Counted from the first letter of the stretch, positions 1 through 14,821 are shown. The stretch: 64,000 bases of DNA from Tetrahymena elliotti 4EA (GCA_000231825.2 JH720313.1:340823-404822); one strand, 5' to 3'. Notes: generated by a model not told the origin, from the sequence alone. A program made the numbers and translations.

Positions 1-2135
1 GTAGTATATTAGTAACTTTTACAAAATGGAATATTTGAAAAATTTGAATCCATATCACACCTCCTAAATATTTTTTAAGTAATAATTTTAATCTAATGTG
101 ATTATATCCTTAAATATACCTTAGGTCTGGTGTTTTACTCACATCAAATCCATAACCATTTTAGCACTCGACACATTTGTATTAATCTATACCTAAAGTT
201 GGATCGTTTTTATATTAAACCCATTTAGCGCATTGAGGATCCCTACTTTTGAAATCAAAACCAGCCTATTCACAAACTCGCTTGGTTGTAAGTACTTTAG
301 AGCTAACAGTAAAATCGCAAAAAGCGCATTTTATTTTAAGATTAGAATCTGCTACTTTTTTGTAAAGGAAATTCTAAGACAAGGTATAACTAATATCATT
401 ACCTGAATCAGAACCATAATAACACTACTCACAACTGTTATCTTTGCATTCCTCACAATTTCCTTAATAGTTGACAAAAAATGGGTTTTAGCAAGATAAG
501 CAATATTTGCTATATAGATTAATTTCAGAAGAATCAACTAAGAAAGGTTCTTTAGAATGATCTAAAATCGATCCTAAATCTATTTTAGCATACCTGCAAG
601 CTTAACAATTATCTATTTTACATTCTTCACATTTAGTTAAATCTAAGCTTGGTATTAGATATTATCTTTTTTTTATTATATATTAATAAAGTCAAATTAG
701 AGTAGATAGAAAAATATAAAATTGGAAACTCATCAAAACAGATTCATTTTTTTCAAGTAGTTTAAATTAAAGTAAAAAATTAACCCCCTTTGATTTATTT
801 TATTTTCTTACTTACTCAATTTCTAAATAATTTTTTTTATTAAAAAATACAATAAATTCAATTGAGTTTAGTTCTAAACTATTTCTTACTAAAAAAGGAG
901 GATTTATTAAAAAAAATATCTACTTAAAAATGTCAAAATTTTTTTGAAGGTTTTTTCTCTTCAAAAGCATGGATAAAATTCAAATAATTTTACTGGTTGT
1001 AGGTGCATTTAGTACATCTCATCAAATATCCTGCTTTCTTTAAGGCGTCTACAGTTTTATAGTTTCTAGAATTTTGAGGATTAGATATTAAATTATCTCC
1101 CAATTTATCTTAAAATACACAACTTTCACAATTTGTAATTTAACTACACTCTTCACATACAAAAGATGCTCCCAGTGTATAGCCGCTTGAACAAACAAAA
1201 CATTCTTGAGGATTAAAGCACTTATCACAATTTTAAGGACATTTATCACATGTATAATAGCTAGTATTAAAAATAAATCCAACTCTACATTTTACAGCAC
1301 TCTAAGACGAATCAATTGGGAAAGAAGAATAAAAAGTGTAGCAGTCTGATAGAGAATAGATATTATCTTGTAGTTAAGCGCTACACCATTAATCACCTCC
1401 CTCAAATTCAGTAATCTTTATATTTTATTCTCCTGTAGTATTATCAGTGAAGATAATGTATAAATGTTAAGTAGAAGAATCAGATACATTAAGATATCTT
1501 ACCAAATTATTACTTGATATTTCAGTAATTTTTTTGAATTAGTAGCTGCATCTTTTTGTATTTTACCTGTATAAAAGAAATAAGATTTAAATGAATCAGT
1601 TTACAGTTCAATATAAAATGAGAAAGTAAATTTATGAATTCAATGATTCTTACCATGTCAAAGGATTCATTACACAATCCCCACAAGGGATGATATCGTT
1701 TATTTTTGAAAGATCAAAAGAAGGACTTTTATTTTTTAAAATTACATTAACTTAATAACTAATATTTTTAAAAAATGAATTTGAAGAAATTGAATTACCA
1801 TTAAGTACAATACTAATTATTGTTATCAATTGGAGACCATAAAAAATATCCAAATTTACAGCTTGTGCAGGTATTTTAATCATTACAAGCCCCACAATTA
1901 GGTGGACATTCTTTATCTCCTCCAGTAGTATTATCATAATAAAAATTAGTTTAACTAATTGATAGACTTAACAAAAAAAATTTTTAATTTAGAAAATATA
2001 TTTATTTTTAAATGATTACCCATTTATGTCAATGTTATATCCAGGAACATAAGTATTTTCATTTATACTTTCTACTTATCTAAGTAGTAAGAAAATATGT
2101 AGAGAAATTGTTATCAATGCACTTAAACTCATCAT
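1..2135 (-). CDS. Cys-rich secreted/membrane protein (growth-factor-receptor/furin-like Cys repeats), 5' part
   Basis: Exons (complement): 2020-2135, 1799-1954, 1654-1758, 994-1566, 120-665 and <1-63; the 3' end lies outside the window. All five introns have GT..AG ends and phase 2, and joining them gives about 519 codons with no TGA. The start is the first of two ATGs, followed by a hydrophobic signal peptide (SALITISLHIFLLL). Repeated CxxC clusters follow, such as CDKCPQNCDKC, CEECSQITNCESC and CEECKIDNCQAC, as in the furin-like/GFR Cys-rich proteins that are abundant in ciliates. They probably lie outside the cell or in a membrane compartment; the ligand is unknown. Conserved Trp/Gln-rich motifs (WQNTKRC) are shared with the decayed neighbour at 5004-6669. 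The exon structure is confident, the function is not. Confidence 0.85.
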
Positions 2136-2690
2136 TTTACAATCTTTGGTTGATTTTTGATTAATTTAAGTTCTTTTCAATTAATTAATTTCATAAAATT
2201 CTATTCGCTCTCCACCCACTTTTCTTCTAATTTAATAACGTTATCTTGATAGGAAAGTTTGTGATTGCTTTTAGAAAACTTATCCTTTCTCTTGATTTAA
2301 CACTATAAGAATAGATCATAATCACTAATAAATGAATATACGTAAGTAAGAAAAGTAAAGTATAGATATATTTTCTATCCTTAATTCTTTTAAATAAAAA
2401 CTTCTGCTTCTCACGTAATTATCTCAAAAAAAGATTTGAGATTGCCTTTAGAAGGCTAAAACTTTCTCTGAATCTAAGACTGTAAAAACAATGCATAATC
2501 ATATATAAAACTAAGTATTTAAATTTTTATTTTTATTTTCTGTTTTTAAACTTAAAATCTATTTCAAACACCAATTTCTTCATAAATAAAAATTATTTTA
2601 AATTTTTTTGCTTACAAAATTCAATATCAAATAATAAATTTAAAAAATACAAAAAATTTCAAGATCAGTATTAATAAGAAAAAAACAAAT
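1..2690. repeat. Tandem segmental duplication, unit 1 (intact gene plus 5' flank)
   Basis: This unit and 4990-7255 are similar in order and orientation across the coding region and about 550 bases upstream of the start codon. For example, the spacer near 2170-2240 resembles 6700-6770 and the block near 2520-2660 resembles 7060-7230. The similarity therefore covers promoter and gene, as expected for a segmental duplication rather than convergent protein evolution. Confidence 0.8.
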
Positions 2691-5003
2691 TAACAAATAC
2701 TCTAAAGTCTCCTAAATAAAGGCTAACCTCTGTTAAAAATTTTTCTTAAAATGTGGTCTGAATAAATGAAAAATTCACAAATTCTTGGATATTGTTTTTG
2801 AGAATTAAATTGTATTCTGCAGTATATTTTCTAAGGTGGAATGTGCAAATAGGTTATTAATCTATTTTATGAAATTTAAAAAATTGACATTTTTGATAAT
2901 GAGAAAGAGTAAAGTCAAACAAAAAAATAATTAATATTTTTAATAATAAAAAATATACTTTTTTATTCATACTTAATAGTTTAAGAACATTTTTTTCTAA
3001 AATTAAAATAATTTCTACTAATTTCTCTCTTTCTCTCTCTCTTCATTTAATTTTTAAAATAATTAATTTTAGAAAAAAGTATGAATCTTTCTTTTAAAAA
3101 TATAGTTGTTCTTTTTAAATTTCTAATAATACTTCTTTCAACCTTAATTACAATAAGAAATCTTTTGTGAAAAAAGCTTTTTAAAACTTTACTGACTTCC
3201 CCTAAAACGAATAAAATTAATTTCATTTTTAACGATTCAAAATATTTTAAAAAATTAAGCTAAAAAATTCCAAAGTAATTAGTCCTAAATGAATTACCTA
3301 TTTAAATTTGTTACTTGATCTAAGGTTCAAATTAATCAATTAATTAGAACAACCAAAAAGAAGTAAATTAATTACTCTGCTTTATGATTTGAATATTTTT
3401 TTTAGATGATATTTTCAGTATCACAGCAATCATTTTAAAAGAAATAAACCATTAAAAAGTTTAATATCTGTATTTTTTTTAAATAAATAGAAACACTTTT
3501 ATTAATGATTCTCATTGTATTTGATTAAATAAATATCTCCTTTATATTTTAATTTAAATTAGTAGATTGGGAAATTGGGAATAATACCTATGTTTTTGAT
3601 CTATTTTTGAAAATTTTTTCTATTCATCCATTAAGAATTACTATGCTTTATATCTTAGAATCAATAATATTTTGTAGACCTCTCCTTGATTTAATAAAAT
3701 TTACCTAGAATTTAGATAAATTTACTTTTTAATTAGAATTAAATTCTTTAGATTTTAACTCCGAATTATTTACTTTAAATGGCTGATTAAAAATTTTTAA
3801 AACTATTTAATCTATCTTTTTACTTTTTAATCAACTTAAAGAATATACAGTACTGTTTTTAATCTTATGAGGCTCTTAAGTTTTATCCAAAAAAAATAGC
3901 CTAAAACCTCTTAAAAATTATTTTTTTAATGAAATTTTTTCAAAAAAATTTTAGGGTGAAATACAGATAAACTATGCCTGATATAAAAGAACTTGGTAAA
4001 AAAATGTTTTCATTTAAATCTTTGCTTTTTGTTTCCTTTTTTTTGATTTTCACTGTTCATGACATCTTATCAAAAAATCAAATTTTGATATTTATAATTC
4101 TTATTAAGATAATTATCTCAATTTCAAATGGAAATTATTATCTAACTCTTTTCTTTTTTTAATATTTTATTGTTCTTTTAATTTTAAACTATTGATTTTT
4201 TGTCAAATATATGAAGTATTATTAGTCAAATAAAGTAATTTTAGAAATTTTACCTACTTTTTGGTCAGATAACTTTTCAATTACTTAGTTCAATCTTAAT
4301 ATTAATTTCCTAGTCAGACCTTCATTGTAAAATTAATATTCTCTTGATATTATTTGAATGACAGATACACTTTCAATACTAATATTTTAGAGCTTTTTTA
4401 TGTTAAAGTGTAAAAATAGCTGTCAACTTTTAAAAATTTTTTTGATAAAATAACTATTTATTATAAGAGTAAGTCTAATAAAGCCACATTTTGAAAAATA
4501 CCTTGCATATATAAAAATAAAACAAAATATTTTATTATTTCATAAATTTTTTAAGGATTAATTCATTTTAAAGATATTTCTTAGTTTGGTTGTCAATAAA
4601 TGTTGATACTTCATCATTCAATATTTCTGGGAGTAGATTTTTATCTCTTTCTTCATGAATAAAAGTAATAAATGCCTATTTATTTTTTAACAATTTTGTT
4701 TAATTTTTAATTTAAATAAAAAAAATTATTATGAGATAAAAACAATCGAAATAAATATTTTTTTTTCTAAAGAATTTCTTTCGTTTAAACGGAAAAACAA
4801 TAAATAAATAAATCGGATTATAGGTATTTTATCCTTAGCACTGAACACAAAATGTTACTTTAGGTAGATTGTATGACAGTTCTATTTATGTTGCTTTTGC
4901 TTTAATAAATTTCAAAAAAAATAACAAAAAAGTAATTTATTTAATTAATTACCTTAAGTATAATCTATTTCATTAGTTAACAAATAATAAGTATAGTTAA
5001 ATC
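2136..5003. other. Intergenic region with short simple repeat and possible exon remnants
   Basis: 2136-2690 is the duplicated 5' flank of the Cys-rich gene. The remainder is AT-rich spacer with a CT-rich microsatellite at 3023-3043. Two minus-strand stretches, about 4555-4690 and 4830-4920, read like short exons under the ciliate code (for example HEERDKNLLPEILNDEVSTF). They have no start and no linkage, so they may be debris of the decayed gene's 3' end. A plus-strand frame at 3974-4192 is open for 72 codons and hydrophobic but has no support. Confidence 0.5.
3023..3043. repeat. CT-rich microsatellite
   Basis: About 20 bases of alternating C and T (ctctcttt/ctctctct) in AT-rich spacer. No gene is attached. 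Confidence 0.8.
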
Positions 5004-7255
5004 CTTAGTTCTGGTGTTTTGCTAAGATCAAATCCATAGCCATTTTAGCACTCTATACATTTGTATTAATCTATACCTAAATTTGGATCAGCCTTATGTT
5101 AAGCCCATTTTACACATTGAGGATCTCTACTTTTGAAATCAAAACGGGGCTCTTTCTTGCAAATTCCATTAATTGTAAGTACTGAAGAGCGATCAGTAAA
5201 ATTACAAAATGCGCATTTTATTTTAAGATTAGAATCTTCTTCTGTTTTGCAAAGGAAATTCTACTGCAAGGTATAACTGCTATCACTACCTGAATCAGAA
5301 CCAAAGTAACACTACTTACAATTTGTATCTTTGCATTCTTCACATTTTCCTTAATAGCTGACAAAAAACGGGCTTTAGCAGGATAAACAATATTTGCTAT
5401 ATTGATGTATGTAATAATATTCAACAAAAAATCTTTAGAATGATCTAAAAGCTATCCTAAATCTATTTTAAGCATACCTACAAGCTTAGCACTTGTCTAA
5501 ATCACATTCTTCGCATTTGGTTAAATCTAAACTTGGTATTAGATATTTCCTTTTTTTATTATTTATTAAAGTAAATTCATAGAATAGATAGAAAAACCCA
5601 AAATTGGAAATTCATCAAAAAAAAATTTTGTTTTTTTTAGTAGTTTAAATTAAGGTAAAAATTAATCCCCTTTTGTTAATTTAATTTAATTATCTTACTT
5701 ACTCAATTTCCAAATAACTTTTTCTATTAAAAAATACAATTAATTAAATTGAGCTTAGTCCCAATATTTCTTACTAGAAACAAGGAGATTTATTTAAAAA
5801 AATATAGTCTTAAAAATATCTAAATTTCTTTGAGGGTTTTTCCTCTCAAAAATTATGAAGAAAATTCAAATGATTTTACGGGTTTTAGGAGCATTTAGTG
5901 CATCTCATCAAATATCCTGCATCCTTTAAAGCATCTAAATTGTTATAGATTCCAGACATGTAAGGATTAGATACTAACTATTTTCTATTGAATCTCGAAA
6001 TTCACAAATTTAACAATTTGGAATATCACTATGCTTTACACACATAGGATGCACCTAGTGTATAGCCACTAGAGCAAAAGGTACACTAATTAAAAAGCAA
6101 TCACTAATCACAAATTTAAGGACACTTATTACATGATGAGGTATTTTAATTAAAAACATATCCAATCCTACATTTTACAGCTATCTAAGACTAATTAACT
6201 GGGTGGAGAGTTTATATTTAATAACAATTGTTTTCAAGATTATAAATATCAACTACTTCACCCCCACAACATTAGTCACCTCCATAAAATTCAGTAGTCT
6301 TTATATTTTAATCTCCTTAATTATTATAAGTGTAGATATGATATAAAATTTAGGTAGAAGAGTCAGACATGTTAAGATATCTTCCCATACTTTGATCTTA
6401 AATTTCAGTATTTCTTTTGTATTAATAACTGCATCTTTTTGTATTTTGCCTTTATTTTAGAAATGAGATTTAAATGAATTAGTTTATAGTTCAATATAAA
6501 ATGAAGTAAATTAATTAATTCAGTGATTATTACCATGTCAAAGGATTTGTTACCCATTTATATCTATGTCATATCCTGGAATATAAGTATTTTCATTTAT
6601 ACTTTTTACTTTTCTAAGTAGAAAGAAAATAAGTATAGAAAGTGTTAATAAGGTACTTAAACTCATCATTTTACAATCTTTGATCGATTTTTAATTAATT
6701 TAAGTTTTTTTGAATTAATTAATTTCCTAAAATTATATTTGCTCTCCGCCTATTTTTCTTCTATTTTTAGTAGTGTTACCTTTATAGAAAAATTTGTGAT
6801 TGATTTTAGAAAACTTAACCTTTTTCTTGATTTAACATTAAAAGAATAAATCCTAATCACGAATATATGTAAGTAAGGAAAGTAATATATAGAAAATTTA
6901 AAGAACTTTGTATTTTCTATCTTTAATTCTTTTAAATGGAAATTTCTGCTTCTCACATAATTATCTTTACGGAAGAATTTGAGATTGATTTTAGAAGGCT
7001 CAAACTTTATCTGAATCTAAGACTTTAAGAACAACACATAATCAAAAATAAAACTAAGTATTTAAATTTTTATTTTTATCTTCTGTTTTTAAATAATATC
7101 TATATCTGACATGAATTTCTTAATAAAAAGAAATAAAACAAAATTATTTTATGTTTTAAATATATTTACGTTAAATGTTTACACTTTGTAGTTTTAATAT
7201 AAGATAATAAATTGAGAAAAAATACAAAAAAATTTCAGGATCAGAATTATAAAAA
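4990..7255. repeat. Tandem segmental duplication, unit 2 (decayed copy)
   Basis: Second copy of the unit at 1-2690, same orientation, about 4.6 kb away. It includes the pseudogene and its former 5' flank (6670-7255). The unit is shorter than unit 1, mainly because the segment carrying exon 2, intron 2 and most of exon 3 is missing. Confidence 0.8.
5004..6669 (-). pseudogene. Decayed tandem copy of the Cys-rich gene
   Basis: This aligns along its whole length with the gene at <1-2135: start ATGATG at 6669, signal peptide, WQNTKRC-like motif, Cys repeats, and a terminal block matching positions 120-665. Lesions seen: an in-frame TGA at 6101-6103, at or next to a conserved Cys codon and beside a small insertion; one-base losses near 6030 and near 5975; a one-base insertion near 5475 compensated about 40 bases later; and loss of the donor GT after the last shared exon (near 5004). 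About 380 bases equivalent to exon 2, intron 2 and most of exon 3 are deleted. A leaky or truncated product is possible, but a full protein is not. Confidence 0.8.
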
Positions 7256-7810
7256 AAATTGATACATTTGAAAAGACTTAATGTTAATAAAGTTTATTTT
7301 CAATGAAGTTAACTTTTTTTGATTTAAAAAACATAGCTAATACCTTATAATTTTAAATAACACATAACTTTTACAAAAGTTTAGAAAAAATATTTTGGAA
7401 AAATAACAGAATTAAATCCAAATTATTTTAATTTTCAGTAATTCATTTCAAGAATGATGCGTGATAAAACAAAATCAATTAAGCTTATTATTGAATAAAT
7501 ATTTTTAATTATAAACAGAATCAATATATTTAGAGAATTTTATTTAATATTTTTGATCTGAAGAACATGAAATAATAAACTAAAAATTATGCTTAATTTT
7601 AAGGTAAAAACATAAATTTACAAATGAAATGCAAGAAAAATATTTTATGATTAAATATTTTAATTGTTTGATTGCTAATAGTTAATTTATTTGAAGAAAA
7701 TATTATTTTCAATATTCTAAGTTATTTCAGAACTAAAAAAATACTTTACAAAAAGTAATGAATGAATCAAACATTTAATTTGGATTCTTTTGTTTATTAA
7801 ATTAAATAGA
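6670..7810. other. Intergenic spacer
   Basis: 6670-7255 is the duplicated 5' flank of the pseudogene. 7256-7810 is AT-rich spacer at the 3' side of the zinc-finger gene. I see nothing else. Confidence 0.6.
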
Positions 7811-9329
<1,519 letters not shown>

Positions 9330-10241
9330 TTCACGAAGTATACTTTTTTATAATGTAGTTTAATGTTATTTATTTAAATCTCCTTTCTATCCTCTTGGAA
9401 GTATTCACTTTTTTATTTTCTTCCCTCCTTTTTCACTATTTTTTTTGCTATTAATTCTTTAATATATTTTCCATTTTAATAAAATATCAAATAATATCTT
9501 AACAAGCAAGCTTTAATTAAATTAATTTTTGTATATATGTTTGTTTGTTTGATTGCTTGCTTGCATTCTTTCTTTCCTTATTTCTTTTGGTATCAAAAAT
9601 TAACATTCATTATTTCCGCCATAATCTTATTTTTTATTTCGCAATAAATGTATTTATTTTTCTAAAATATAATATCATCAACTAAGCACCAAATCAAACA
9701 TGATACTTACCTTCCTATCTATTTTTTTTTTTAATTCTAAAATAAAATAAATATTATTTTTATTCTGAGTTCAATTTAAAATGTTTTATTAATTGTAATA
9801 TTTATCAAAAAGTGAATTATTATCAACAATAAATAAATAATTTTAAAATAGTTAATGTTTGTAAAGGTAAAGACTAAAATGATCGATCATCATCTAATTA
9901 ATAAATTTAAAATAAATTTTTATCTAAAATTTACTCATTTAAAAAAAATATTATGAATTAATAATTTATTCTTTTTAAAATAAATCAAATTAAAAGAATT
10001 GTTAAGTCCTTTCTTTAAATATATTCTACCTATTTTTACACCACAGAAATATTTATGCCTCCCAAAAATCATTCGATTCTATTTTTAATTATTAATTATG
10101 ATAAGATAGTAAAGCTAAACAAACTTTAAATAAGTTTTTGATTGCCAAATAGAGTAATAAAAATCAGTGTACATAATTTTAAAAGATTAATTTTTAAGTT
10201 AATTAATTTAAAGGATAGTATTAAGTAGTATTAATAAAGTA
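9330..10241. promoter_or_regulatory. Divergent intergenic region
   Basis: Spacer between two divergently transcribed genes (YY1-like on minus, unknown on plus), so it should hold both promoters. It is AT-rich, with short tttg/gctt repeats near 9540-9565. I recognise no defined element. Confidence 0.5.
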
Positions 10242-11742
10242 ATGATAGAAGAATAAGCTCATTTTAATAATGTAAATACAACTATTACAGATAGAATAAA
10301 TAAGTAGAGTTAAAGTTTAGGCAGAAATAGTTTATTAGATAAAAAATCTAGTCGTGTGTAGCTATTGCCTTAGATTAATAGTTCAGTAAACCGCAGATCT
10401 TCTGGTTTTATAACTCCTTAAGAAGTACTACTAAATAAATAAGCTAAAAAGCTTTTTGATATAGGATAAGGTGGTATTTCTCTACCAGGATTAAGCTACA
10501 TTAGTACTAAAGTTCACTCTCCTTCTTAAAAATTAGAAAATTCAAAGATTATGGTATAAAAAATTACTGGGTAAAAACCTTTTAATGAATAAAGCTAAGA
10601 GTTATTGAATAAAAAATTCCCTTTTTTTGAGGTTACTAATGTCAAAGATTTAGATAATAAAATAGACTTTTTTTCTGAAAATGAAGGGGAGGAAAGCTAG
10701 AAAAATAATTCAGATAAAAATAGGTATCAAACGAATATCAATTTTTCTAATAGAAGAAAAAGAGAAAGTATCATTTTGGATTTAATTTAACTGTAGAATA
10801 AGAATACATTTGTCTAACCTCAGTTTATGCAAGAAAGAGGAACAATGTGCATTACAGAGTTGTGGCCAGAAAGTATGAAAAAAGAACTAGTTAAATCTCA
10901 TTAATTTAGCCAAAAAAAAATATTAAATGCTTAAAATCTAAGAGTCAACAATTCAGATAAGAGCTTTATGTCTATTTTTAGACCTGATAGATAAAGGTAG
11001 CAGGTTGATGTGTAGTAAAATCAAAGAGATGAAAATAGTTAAATGGTTCTCTCAAAATTTTCTGAGAGAAATGTTATTGATGTTTTTGGTTTAATGAATG
11101 AAAACAAAAATAACAAAATTCTTCTAAAATAAAGATCTTTTACGTAATTCATAAAAATTTTATTTTACTTTTAAATTCGAAAATAATGTTTTTTGTTACT
11201 TACTTCTTCTTTATTTTTTTCATTAATATATTAATAAAAATAGATAAAATTAATCATAAGCGTCAACAAGATCAAGATAGCAGACAGCTATTTATGAAGA
11301 TGAAATTCAAGAAAGTAGTTCTAGTCACTCTTTGTAAAGTAGATAATAATTGTAAACAAATCCAAAAAATAAATTAATTTTTTCATCAACCCCTAAATTA
11401 AATAACTCATATTACAATTTCGAAATAAACAAAAATTCTAGCAGATTAAATTCTAGAGCTAATATAGCAAGTAGCAAATTCTTTGCTTAAACCCCTAAAA
11501 AGCTTAATTAGACTAACCAATAAAATTCTTCTCAATTCAAAAATATTTAAATGAATGATCTCAATATCTAATCATAGTAAAAGAGACAATAAGAGATAGT
11601 CGCTGCAAATGATAAATTTGATTTCTTAAAGAATTAGTGTGAATAAGAGTTAGAATAAAATTTAGATTTAGAGAAATCAATAAATAACAACCTCAAAGAC
11701 ATCAATCAAAAGCTGTCAAATCTTCTTTCAAAACTAAAATGA
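10242..11742 (+). CDS. Unrecognised Q/N/S-rich protein
   Basis: Two exons, 10242-11143 and 11244-11742, joined in phase 2 across a 100-base intron, encode 466 aa ending in TGA. I do not recognise a family. The chain is low complexity with many Gln, Asn, Ser and Lys residues and basic patches (NRRKRES). The last 60 residues look helical and may form a short coiled coil (CEQELEQNLDLEKSINNN). There is no signal peptide or membrane segment. The open frame of more than 460 codons under the ciliate code, a clean intron and a composition typical of ciliate proteins support a real gene. Confidence 0.8.
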
Positions 11743-12932
11743 ATTTTCTGAAATTTTTTTTAGAAGTCTATTAACTATTAGAATATTAGAAAAACTACTA
11801 AAATTAGTTAATTTTTAATTAAGAAATTTATAATAAATTATTGTTGTAATCAATTTGTTTTATATTAGTTTAATCTTAATTTTATTATTTCAAATAATGT
11901 TGCCACAATTCAATATTTTTTAAGTTTTTTGAAATAAAAATGTTAATTTTCATCACATTTTAAATAATATTTTATATTTTTTAAAATTACCCAAATTTTT
12001 TTTGAAACTTAGATGCTAAATAAATTAGCTCATAAAAGATACCTAATTAGAATTATAAAATCTAATATAAATACAAATTTACTAAATTTTTTTATTTATT
12101 TTTAAATCTAAATAAAAATAAAAATTTATTTTAAAATATTTTTATAAATTTTGCTTCTAAATTTGAAGTAAGTAAGTAAGTATAATTAATTAGTTTTATC
12201 TAACTTCAGCTAATTAATAAATTTGAACTAATTAATGTTAGTTACTTTAGCTTAAATGTTGTTAATTAATGTTATCTAATGATATTAACTAAAAAAACTT
12301 GCATTAGATAATTAATTTAATCTTTCTGGAAAGTAAGTTTAATTAAATTTTTGCACTTACTCATAACTAATAATTATATTTTGTAATAAATAGCTTTAAA
12401 TTTAACAAATTTAATGCAAGTGAAACTAAATTTTTAATAGTATTTTAGATGACCATTGTAAAATGGAGAACAAATATTAAGAAAAACAACAATGTAGTTA
12501 ATCAACTTTGTTAAATTTTATTGTTATTAAACAAAAATAAAAATAATACCAACAAGTTTATTGTTTATTTTAAGTATGCCTAACCCTTAATTTTAAAAAT
12601 TAATTAAATTTAATAATTAACAAATGGTGACTATTTAATGATTCTCAATAATTAGTTTTGTATTTTTAATATCCATTCACTAATTTCCATGTAGGTAGTT
12701 AGGATAATTTAGGAAACAAAGATAAACCAATAAAATTTTACACGAATCTATTAACAAAAGAATTTTACATGATTATCTATTAATTTAATGTTACAGCTAT
12801 GAAAATAAATAATAACAAATATTAATTAATTAATAGTTTGCATAATTATTAAAGTAATAAGAGGTTTTTTGTATCTTTTATAAATAGCTAATAAACAAAG
12901 TATTTCTTTATAAAATAAAATCATTTTTTTAG
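11743..12932. other. Intergenic spacer
   Basis: AT-rich sequence with many taatta/attaat motifs between two plus-strand genes. No coding potential or defined element is seen. Confidence 0.5.
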
Positions 12933-14721
12933 ATGAGTGACAGTTATTCTATCGAAACAATCAACATATTATAGTAAAGATGTGAGGGTTTATACAAAAG
13001 TGTAATTGCTACAAATATTTTTTTAAACATTAATTTGTTACCCATTTATTGTACTTATTTTTTGATAATATTTTAACTTACAAAAAGGCTAAATACAACG
13101 AATGCATAGAAAGTATGGAAGAATTAGTTAGTGCAAAAAGATCTTTTTATGGAGAGGACAGCTCTGAGGTAAAAATTAATCTAATTTAAAAAATCACTTT
13201 TTCTATCGACAGTGTTTAGATATTCTATAATTTTTTAACGATAAATATATTTAATTATCTATCTTTTAAAAAGTATGCTAAAAGCTCTGAGAGACTTTGT
13301 GAGGTACTAAACCTTTCAGCTATGATTAATTTACAAAAAGAAAAATTTGAATTAACTTTAGAGCAATTGAGAAAAGCTGAAATGCTTTGTCATACTTCTT
13401 TGAGATTTAAAGCAACTACTTTTAATAACTTAGCATGCTTTTATCGTAGAACTGGTAAACTTAGAACAGCTTATAATTATTTATAGATGGCTTTAGAAAT
13501 AGAATTAAAAATGGGAAATATGCCGTCTCTTGCAGATACTCACTTAAATTTATGTGCTGTTTTGAGCTAATTAGGTAATTTATTATTTAAAAACTAGATT
13601 TGTTTTAGATAACAATATATTTTGCTTGATAAATCATAAGAATAAAATGAAATAAGCTTTTTAATTTATCAATGGTTGATTTTGCTAATATCAATAATTA
13701 AATTTTATTATAAAATTTTTGTTTTTTTTAAAGATAGGCACACTTAAGCTTTAGAACACTCACTATTGAGTATAGTTATTTTATAGGATGAATTCCTCTA
13801 GATTACGCTTAAGTAATATAGAGAATCAAATGGTTTAAGTAAAAGCAGTGAAAGCAATAGCAATAAAATAAATGAATTAGAAAATAAAGCAAAAATTACA
13901 GATGATCGTCTTGCAGTATTAGCAATAGCTTACCACAATTTAGGAGTAGAACTAGAACATCTCAAAAGAGTAAAAAATCAGATAAACACAATAAGCATTT
14001 TAAAAATATAAATTTATTGACATAATAGTATGATGAAAGTATGAAGATTTATAATAGAGCTCTTAATTTTGCATCAGATAACTTAGGACAAAGCCATTCT
14101 TTAGTTCAGAATCTAACAAGAGTTTTGTAATAAGCTTTTAGCCAAGTAACTATTTAAATTATATATAATTAAAATGGAATAAAATTTTTATTAAGCTTGA
14201 AGGAAATAAAATAGCATCTAAATGCCATTTAAATGGAGGAGCTAAAAAGCAATTTAGAGATATTTACAGGGAAAGAGTGTAATCTGCAAATATTTAGTAA
14301 CCAGATATGAATAGCACAATAGGTGGTACTCCTAGCTCAGCATAAAAAAATCTCCCAAAGCTAACTAAGCTAGAAAAATTAAATACATGCATCTCATCAA
14401 ATTATTATAAACCTGATAACTAAGAAAGTGCAAAAGGAGTTCTTAATAATAACGGAAATAGCAAATTTATTAAAAGGACAATGTCTGGTAATGATGGAAT
14501 CTAAAATGAATAAACAAGATGTAATATATTCCTATTTATAAATTAATTTATTTAAAATTAACATGAGTTTTTTTTAAGTTAACAATTTTATAGTAAGGAT
14601 ATGTCTTATTTATTAAAAAGGAACTTTTAGATTTATTTCTAAATAAAAAATAATTACCATAAACATTCTAATATAAAACAAACAAAAAAATAAATCCATA
14701 GATTTTTTCAACTTAAATTTT
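12933..14721 (+). CDS. Tetratricopeptide-repeat (TPR) protein, 3' end lost in gap
   Basis: Exons 12933-13001, 13088-13168, 13274-13574, 13734-13969, 14029-14145 and 14196-14520 join in frame for 376 aa; a seventh exon or read-through runs into the N gap. Several TPR-like helix pairs are visible, for example TFNNLACFYRRTGKLRTAYN, LAVLAIAYHNLGVELEHLK and YDESMKIYNRALNFASDN. The TPR part (about residues 10-250) should be a protein-binding solenoid. The tail is Ser/Asn/Lys-rich. The likely role is as a scaffold; many ciliate TPR proteins of this type are ciliary, but nothing here proves that. After 14520 a donor (GTAATA) is present. Neither the spliced nor the unspliced frame meets a TGA before 14721, so the end is undetermined. 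Confidence 0.8.
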
Positions 14722-14821
14722 NNNNNNNNNNNNNNNNNNNNNNNNNNNNNNNNNNNNNNNNNNNNNNNNNNNNNNNNNNNNNNNNNNNNNNNNNNNNNNN
14801 NNNNNNNNNNNNNNNNNNNNN
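14722..14821. other. Assembly gap (100 N)
   Basis: One hundred N bases. The sequence resumes inside a simple (acaa)n tract, so the gap probably arose at a low-complexity repeat. The gap hides the end of the TPR gene. Confidence 0.99.

Noticed and set aside
3974..4192. Small hydrophobic plus-strand ORF
   Set aside because: Composition is that of AT-rich spacer (Ile, Phe, Leu), with no splice partner or domain. It is probably chance.
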